Shown here: positions 39,510 to 44,307 of the stretch, piece after piece
Numbering within the stretch: position 1 is the stretch's first letter
Layout: each line of letters begins with the position of its first letter
Assembly (NCBI GenBank): GCA_035995425.1
Contig: DASYKM010000243.1
Span: 1-44,307 of the forward strand
Source of the DNA: CADEED01 sp035995425
GTDB taxonomy: Bacteria; Pseudomonadota; Gammaproteobacteria; Steroidobacterales; Steroidobacteraceae
Direction of reading: 5' to 3'
DNA length: 44,307 bases
The notes under the pieces: model-generated
Seen by the model: only the letters and a program-made list of their open reading frames with translations
The model's database searches: none
Told to the model about the DNA's origin: nothing
Position numbers and translations under genes: made by a program

Positions 39510-40850
39510 TCAGGGAATCGCGCGCCGGGACGCGTGCCACACCCAGAGCAGTACCACGCCACCCAGTGCCAGCATGGCGACGCCGAGCAGTGCGCCGAGC
39601 CGCACATAGACCAGGCTCGACCAGAGTACGAACAGGCATGACGCGCAGAACACGAGCGGCAGCAGTGGAAACCACGGCACACGGAATGGCCGCGGTAGTT
39701 CGGGACGGCGCCACCGCAAGACGATGACGGCGAAACCGCTCAGCGTAAGGAACAACCAGAACACGGGTGATGAATAGTCGACCATGGTGATGAACCCGTC
39801 GCGCGTGTACGTCCCCAGGCCGACGAGCAGGATGCCCACGACGCCTTGCGAGACGATGCCCGCGACCGGAATGCCGCGGCGCGTATTCCAGTGCCCCAGG
39901 CGCTGCAACGACGGCCAGTCGGCCGCCGCCGCGTAGGTGGTCCGCGCGCCGACGACGATCGTGGCGTTGATGGAGGTCAGCGTCGCCATCGAGATGGCGA
40001 CCGCGGTCATCACGCCGGCCCAATCGCCGAAGGCGAGCCGGATGAGGTCCGCGGCCGGCGTGCGGCTGGCGGCGAGCCCGGCGATACCGAGGCCGCGCCA
40101 CAGCGCCCAGTTCGCCAGTAGATAGAGCGCGGTGATGACCACGATGGAGGCGACCAGCGCGCGCAGCATGCCGCGCCGCTCGTCGCGAATTTCGGCCGAC
40201 AGCGTCGACACCTCGCTCCAGCCGCTGAACGCAAACAGGACGAACAGCAACGCGAGACCGAAGGTGCCGGGAAATCCCGATTGAACCGGCGCTTCCGCGA
40301 CGAGTGGCGGCGCGCCGGCAATCGCGAGCGCGGCGCCGGCCGCGAACACGATGAGCAGTCCGCCGACTTCGAGGCCGGTCATCGCGTAGTCCGCCGATTG
40401 CCCGGTGTACAGCCCCTTCAGGTTGAACAGCGTCATCGCGACGATGGTGATCAGCGCGTACCACGACGAGCCGTGTGGCCCGAGCGACCACACGCTGTTC
40501 GCATAGTCCCCGAGCACGAAGCCCAACAAGGCGATCGAGCCGGTGTTGATGACCGCGAAGCGTGCCCAGGCGAACAGGAAGGCGACGCTTCGGCCGTAGG
40601 TGGTCTTCAGGAAATAGTAGTCGCCGCCGGCGCTCGGCAGCATCGTCGCGAGCTCGGCGAAACACAGCGCGCCGGCGAGCGAGATCAATCCGCCGGCGAT
40701 CCAGGCGGCGAAGAACCACGTGGAGGATCCAGCGTTGGCGGCAATCTCGGCGGGCGAGCGGAAGATCCCCGCGCCGACCACCATGGCGACCGCGACCATG
40801 ATGACGTAGAGGACGCTGACGTGGCGGCGCGGCGCGGAGTTCGATTCCAT
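39510..40850 (-). CDS. APC family amino-acid/polyamine permease
   Basis: This roughly 446-aa inner-membrane protein has about 12 helices. The first carries the family motif VVGAGIFRSPAEIA, followed by the helix-3 block SLAGALCFAELATMLPSAGGDYYFLKTTYG. Members of this group exchange or symport amino acids or organic cations. The gene is 47 bases upstream of the glycosidase-like gene on the same strand, so they may share a transcript, which would be an odd pairing. A GTG 9 bases earlier (40859) is an alternative start; neither has a clear ribosome-binding site. Confidence 0.9.
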   Translation of the reverse strand: MESNSAPRRHVSVLYVIMVAVAMVVGAGIFRSPAEIAANAGSSTWFFAAWIAGGLISLAGALCFAELATMLPSAGGDYYFLKTTYGRSVAFLFAWARFAVINTGSIALLGFVLGDYANSVWSLGPHGSSWYALITIVAMTLFNLKGLYTGQSADYAMTGLEVGGLLIVFAAGAALAIAGAPPLVAEAPVQSGFPGTFGLALLFVLFAFSGWSEVSTLSAEIRDERRGMLRALVASIVVITALYLLANWALWRGLGIAGLAASRTPAADLIRLAFGDWAGVMTAVAISMATLTSINATIVVGARTTYAAAADWPSLQRLGHWNTRRGIPVAGIVSQGVVGILLVGLGTYTRDGFITMVDYSSPVFWLFLTLSGFAVIVLRWRRPELPRPFRVPWFPLLPLVFCASCLFVLWSSLVYVRLGALLGVAMLALGGVVLLWVWHASRRAIP

Positions 40851-40905
40851 CGAATCCACAATACACGTCTGACAGCGCTGGCGCCCGCGCGCGCAGACCT
40901 GCGTG

Positions 40906-42486
40906 TTAGTGGGGCGCTTGTGCCAGCCAATGCACCAGGATGTTCATGTTCCGCAGATATTCGGCGGTGGAGATCGCCTCGGTCTTCGCGGGCGGCGTGA
41001 ACGGCGAAGTGTCCGTTTCATCGCCGACATAGGTGCTCGCGAAGTCGCCCGACGCGTTCACCTTGGCCGCCGGATTGAATGCATAGCTGGTCTGCGGCAG
41101 CGAAGCCGGCCAGAAGCCGGTCGCATTCAGCGCCGTCAGGGAGCTGCGCACCTGGTCCTCGAGTCCCTGCTCCTTCGGCGGCGCGTACTGCGTCGCGAAG
41201 AAACGCGGTAGTTCGACGACGCCCGTGCCCGGCGCCAGGGGCGAGCTCTTCGCCAGCGCCTTCACGTCCGCCTTGAGTGCGTCGTCGTATCGCTTGCGCA
41301 ACGCGGCGGTATCGATCCTGCGAGTGGAACCGTAGTGGCCGAGCGGACGCCGCGGATCGTAGTCGACGTAGTACTCGCCATTGCTGATGTTGGAACCGCG
41401 CCGATGCACATACAGGGGCCGGTTTGTCTGCAGCTCGATGAACGTAGGATGCGTTCTGCCACCCGCATCCGGCTTCGCCAGCCGGACTTTCTCCAGCCAG
41501 TCGATGCCCTCCGGAACCCGCGCAAGATATCTCGTGTCGCCGGTGAGCTCGTAGAAGGTGATGAGGTGCCCGAGGTTGCTGGCCGTCGTGTGCGTTGCCA
41601 GCGCCAACGGTTCATAGGTGCGGGCCGCGGCCGGCTTGACGTCGGGCGTGTACTGCAGTGCCCAGCCCGGGTTTGGCGCCCCCTGTTGCGAGATCAGGAA
41701 GAAATTCATGCCTCGCGAGATCGGATCGAGAAGCCGCTGGTCGCCGAGCACCTGGTAGCACTGGATCAGGAACGACACGTTCTCCCAGGCAACGTCATCG
41801 TTGAACGTGTAGTAAGAGGAGTAATCCGCCAGGCCGTGCTTGGAGAATTCGTGGTTGAGCGGAAAGCGTTGCGGCCACGCGCCGATGGGGTATTGGCTGT
41901 CGAGAACGAATCCGATGGCGCGATCGACCGCGGCCTTGTAGCGCGGATCCAGCTTCTCGACGTAGAGGCGCAGCAGGAACGTCGCCGCATCGGTGGTGAC
42001 CTGGTCATCGAAAGTCGCATTGCCGTAGTAGTGCTGGAATTCCTCGAGACGCCAGGCGTTGCGGCCGGTGGTTGCGTACCAATCGCGCAGACTGCGGTCG
42101 CCGGCGAAGTCGATCAGGTAGTTCCAGCCACCGCTCGGATGCTGGCCCCAGATCAGCGCAGCCGCGACCTGCTCCGCCGCGCGGTAGTAGTACTCGTCGC
42201 CCGTGGCGTGATACGCATCGAGGAACTCGTGGCCCATGCTCGAAGTGCCCGGCGGTTGCAGCCAGATCATCGTCTCGCGCGCTTCCATCTCACCCCAGCG
42301 GCGGGAGAAATCGGGTAGATAGTTCCACAGGTAGCCGCCGCGATAGGCGACCTTGTCGACCATGAACTGCGTGGCGCGCCGCATCTCGGCTTCGACATCC
42401 TTTCGGGCCGGCTGCGCCTGCGCGAACGCCAGCGATGCGGACAGGATGCAGGACGCGGCGAGCGAACAAATCCATGCTCTTTTCAT
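40906..42486 (-). CDS. Exported pectate lyase, PL10-type
   Basis: This 526-aa protein has a signal peptide (ICSLAASCILSASLAFA) and an (alpha/alpha)-toroid. PL10-like blocks are NATFDDQVTTDAATFLLRLY near 155-175 and GAWPQRFPLNHEF with DYSSYYTFNDDVAWENV near 200-235; the Asp pairs are the calcium and substrate ligands. Pectate lyases cut de-esterified homogalacturonan by beta-elimination. The C-terminal region beyond 400 is longer than in minimal PL10 domains. GAGGGG lies 6 bases before the ATG at 42486. The 58-base divergent gap to the esterase suggests joint control. Confidence 0.82.
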   Translation of the reverse strand: MKRAWICSLAASCILSASLAFAQAQPARKDVEAEMRRATQFMVDKVAYRGGYLWNYLPDFSRRWGEMEARETMIWLQPPGTSSMGHEFLDAYHATGDEYYYRAAEQVAAALIWGQHPSGGWNYLIDFAGDRSLRDWYATTGRNAWRLEEFQHYYGNATFDDQVTTDAATFLLRLYVEKLDPRYKAAVDRAIGFVLDSQYPIGAWPQRFPLNHEFSKHGLADYSSYYTFNDDVAWENVSFLIQCYQVLGDQRLLDPISRGMNFFLISQQGAPNPGWALQYTPDVKPAAARTYEPLALATHTTASNLGHLITFYELTGDTRYLARVPEGIDWLEKVRLAKPDAGGRTHPTFIELQTNRPLYVHRRGSNISNGEYYVDYDPRRPLGHYGSTRRIDTAALRKRYDDALKADVKALAKSSPLAPGTGVVELPRFFATQYAPPKEQGLEDQVRSSLTALNATGFWPASLPQTSYAFNPAAKVNASGDFASTYVGDETDTSPFTPPAKTEAISTAEYLRNMNILVHWLAQAPH

Positions 42487-42544
42487 CTCGGACCCCTCGA
42501 AGTTGTGGCTGCGGAAGTATCCATGAACGAGTAAATTGCCGCAC

Positions 42545-43540
42545 ATGAAAAGACGAACGTTACTGACGGCCGGCGCGGGCGCGATCATGCTGGCCCCGCA
42601 TTTGAAACCAGCCGCGGCGATGGCGGCCGCGCACGCAGGCGAGCGTGCTCGCCGCGATGAGCTGTACGGCCTGTTGGGCAAGCTTCCGCCGCGCAAGCGC
42701 AAGGTCAGTGCGCAGCTCGTCTCCACCGAAGATCGCGGCGCGTACACGCTCGAGAAACTGGTGCTCGATCTCAATGGAGAAGAGCCCGCGCCCGCGTATT
42801 TCGCCAAACCCAAAGGGGCGACCGGGCGACTGCCGACAGTGCTCTTCAATCACTCGCACGGCGGCGGCTACACGATCGGCAAGACCGAATTTCTCGACGG
42901 CCGCGAGTACATGGGCAAGCCGCCCTACGCGGAGTTCCTGACTTCGCTCAGCTACAACGCGCTGTGCTTCGACACCTGGATCTTCGGCGAACGCGCCAGG
43001 CGCACGGAGCTCGATTTCTTCAAGGACACGCTCTGGCACGGCCGCGTGCTCTGGGGAATGATGGTCTACGACTCACTCAAGGCCGTGGACTATCTAGTCA
43101 GCCGTGCCGATGTCGACACGCAAAGGCTCGCCACGGTCGGCATGTCGATGGGCAGCTCCGCCGCCCAGTGGGCCGGCGCGCTCGATCCGCGGCTCAAGGT
43201 CGTGGTCGACATCTGCTGCCTCACGGACTGGCACACGCTGGTCGAAGTGGGCGGCCTCAAGGGGCACGGCATCTACTACTACGTGCCCGATCTGCTCAGC
43301 CACTTCACGACGTCGCAGATGAACGCGTTGATTGCGCCGCGCGCGCATCTGTCACTCGCGGGCAACCTGGACGCGCTCACGCCGGTGGCGGGGCTTGAGA
43401 AGATCGACCAGGAACTGCAGAAGGTCTATGCGTCCGCCGGTCGTCCGGAATACTGGAAGCTGGTGCGTTCCGACAGCGCCCATCTCGAGACGCCGGTGAT
43501 GCGCGAGGAAATCCGCAAATGGTTCGTGGCGTACTTGTGA
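42545..43540 (+). CDS. Exported alpha/beta-hydrolase, carbohydrate-esterase-like
   Basis: This 331-aa protein has a twin-arginine-type leader (MKRRTLLTAGAGAIM) and an alpha/beta-hydrolase fold. The nucleophile elbow is GMSMGSS near 198-204, the acid is in GNLDALTP and the histidine in DSAHLETP. The oxyanion region is FNHSHGGGYTIG. It looks like a dienelactone-hydrolase/acetyl-xylan-esterase type enzyme that removes acyl groups from plant polysaccharide. It is divergent from the pectate lyase and convergent with the glucuronoyl esterase, so a role in pectin or xylan de-esterification is plausible. The ATG at 42545 replaces a TTG 9 bases earlier. Confidence 0.85.
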   Translation: MKRRTLLTAGAGAIMLAPHLKPAAAMAAAHAGERARRDELYGLLGKLPPRKRKVSAQLVSTEDRGAYTLEKLVLDLNGEEPAPAYFAKPKGATGRLPTVLFNHSHGGGYTIGKTEFLDGREYMGKPPYAEFLTSLSYNALCFDTWIFGERARRTELDFFKDTLWHGRVLWGMMVYDSLKAVDYLVSRADVDTQRLATVGMSMGSSAAQWAGALDPRLKVVVDICCLTDWHTLVEVGGLKGHGIYYYVPDLLSHFTTSQMNALIAPRAHLSLAGNLDALTPVAGLEKIDQELQKVYASAGRPEYWKLVRSDSAHLETPVMREEIRKWFVAYL

Positions 43541-43552
43541 GCCGGTAAAGAT

Positions 43553-43584
43553 AAGGGCGAAACGGAGACTTCCGTTTCGCCCTT
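43553..43584. terminator. Bidirectional terminator between the two esterases
   Basis: A perfect 14-bp stem (AAGGGCGAAACGGA with TCCGTTTCGCCCTT) closes a 4-base loop midway between the convergent stops at 43540 and 43611. On the minus strand the stem is followed by ATCTTTACC, moderately U-rich; on the plus strand the trailer is not U-rich. It is strong by stem length and serves both genes. Confidence 0.8.
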
Positions 43585-43610
43585 CGATTCGACTCAGGCG
43601 TTGGTGCTGA

Positions 43611-44307
43611 TCACTGCAACGTGGGAATCGTCCAGTTCACCCACATCCCCTGGTTGAACTGCACCCCGGGATCATTCCGCATGATGTTGGTGTTGGCCGT
43701 CCCGCCGCCGACCAGGAATTTCTGAACGTAAGCAGTCACGTCAGCCTGCTGCGAAGACGGGAACGAACAATGACCATGTTCGCTGGTCAGCGAATAGCCC
43801 ATCTTGTCGGTGACGCCGAGCCCCTGCCAGATCATGCGGGCCGCGTTCGCACCACTCCACGAGCTCTGCGGTCCCAGCCACAGAATATTGTTTTCGATGA
43901 TCAACAACGCGCGCGGCGCCACCAGTCCGGCAAGCGAATGGTGATCGAACGGTAGTTTGTTCACCGTGCTGCTGAACTGGCTGAAGTTGCTCCGGAACCA
44001 GACGTTCTCGCCGACGATCTCCGACAAGGTCTGCGTACTCTGCCCCTGTGAGAGCATCCAGTTGGACACACGCCAGTTGCCCGCGCCTCCCGAGCCGGAT
44101 TCCTGCGGAATCGTGAGCTTGATGCGTTCGTCGAAGGCGCCCACTGCCAGCGCGCCCTTGCCGTTTCTCGAGCAGCCCGTCACCCCGAGCCGGGTGGTAT
44201 CGATATTCGCCGCCGGCGTTTTTTCCAGCGCGTCTATCAGGCGGCTCGCGCCCCACGCCCATGCGATGAGAGCTCCGGCGGAATGCCCGCTGCCATACAT
44301 GTCGTAG
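43611..44307 (-). CDS. CE15 glucuronoyl esterase, C-terminal part (runs off right edge)
   Basis: The frame is open to the window edge, where Y-D precedes MYGSGHSAG, so the N-terminus and signal peptide are missing. CE15 signatures are visible: the nucleophile elbow GVTGCSRNGKGA, then IPQESGSGGAGNWRV, LIIENNILWLG and the histidine in TSEHGHCSF. These enzymes cut the ester between lignin alcohols and 4-O-methyl-glucuronic acid on xylan. The extra C-terminal stretch (GGGTANTNIMRNDPGVQFNQ) is typical of the family. It fits the pectin/xylan-degrading neighbourhood. Confidence 0.93.
   Translation of the reverse strand, partial: YDMYGSGHSAGALIAWAWGASRLIDALEKTPAANIDTTRLGVTGCSRNGKGALAVGAFDERIKLTIPQESGSGGAGNWRVSNWMLSQGQSTQTLSEIVGENVWFRSNFSQFSSTVNKLPFDHHSLAGLVAPRALLIIENNILWLGPQSSWSGANAARMIWQGLGVTDKMGYSLTSEHGHCSFPSSQQADVTAYVQKFLVGGGTANTNIMRNDPGVQFNQGMWVNWTIPTLQ

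Noticed and set aside
39484..40866. 460-codon minus-strand frame overlapping the APC permease in another frame
   Set aside because: The permease frame has about 12 membrane helices and family motifs; the alternative frame is an arginine-rich shadow.
1..44307. CRISPR array, insertion sequence, prophage or integrated island
   Set aside because: No regularly spaced repeats, transposase or integrase frames, terminal inverted repeats or composition break were seen on reading both strands.

Overview
The window is a GC-rich, gene-dense chromosomal segment of a free-living Gram-negative bacterium. I infer a gammaproteobacterium of the Xanthomonadales/Nevskiales type (Steroidobacteraceae-like). The basis is the Xanthomonas/Caulobacter-type TonB-dependent receptors, an EF-P lysine aminomutase (EpmB), a Fur box, and a large investment in secreted plant-polysaccharide hydrolases. 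I saw no rRNA, tRNA, CRISPR array, transposase or phage gene. No stretch over 300 bases lacks a gene. The longest gaps are 21872-22081, 13991-14174, 34730-34892, 20978-21139, 28311-28453 and 8232-8366.

Layout, left to right. At 1-47 is the first 16 codons of a probable 2-keto-3-deoxygluconate permease, running off the left edge. At 86-1387 are an exported hypothetical protein and a YihY/BrkB membrane protein. At 1482-4540 is a leftward, Fur-box-preceded operon: PepSY membrane protein, DUF2271, DUF4198, ApbE. It looks like an iron-responsive extracytoplasmic flavin electron-transfer system, and the DUF2271 protein carries a D-x-x-T-G-A-T flavinylation motif. At 4575-8231 is a leftward operon of an NmrA-like protein, two secreted c-type cytochromes and an unknown exported protein. 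Divergent from it at 8367-10198, across a clean palindrome, are a PPOX-fold flavoprotein and a PPOX-GAF-winged-helix fusion. At 10304-13990 are an exported protein, then an ECF sigma factor overlapping a membrane-anchored VWA/YfbK protein.

At 14175-20977 is a tightly overlapped leftward operon: GH39 glycosidase, hexuronate-type MFS transporter, rhamnonate-dehydratase-like enolase, beta-hydroxyacid dehydrogenase, DUF1080 protein, then EpmB. A divergent FCD-type GntR regulator (21140-21871) probably controls it through a pair of perfect 14-bp inverted arms. A large TonB-dependent receptor follows (22082-25111) and ends in a textbook terminator.

At 25167-28310 are an amidase, an FMN reductase with a divergent HxlR regulator, and a small lipoprotein. 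At 28454-34729 is a leftward GH37 trehalase - GH78 rhamnosidase - GH3 glucosidase operon, divergent from a second TonB-dependent receptor (34893-37430). At 37444-44307 are a secreted (alpha/alpha)6-barrel glycosidase-like protein, an APC permease, a PL10-type pectate lyase, an alpha/beta-hydrolase esterase and the C-terminal part of a CE15 glucuronoyl esterase, cut by the right edge.

How the genes fit together (inference): most of the right two thirds is carbohydrate capture. TonB-dependent receptors take up oligosaccharides, exported GH/PL/CE enzymes trim pectin and glucuronoxylan side chains, and released sugar acids are imported and dehydrated under GntR control. The left third is redox and iron: flavinylated extracytoplasmic proteins, cytochromes and flavin-fold sensors.
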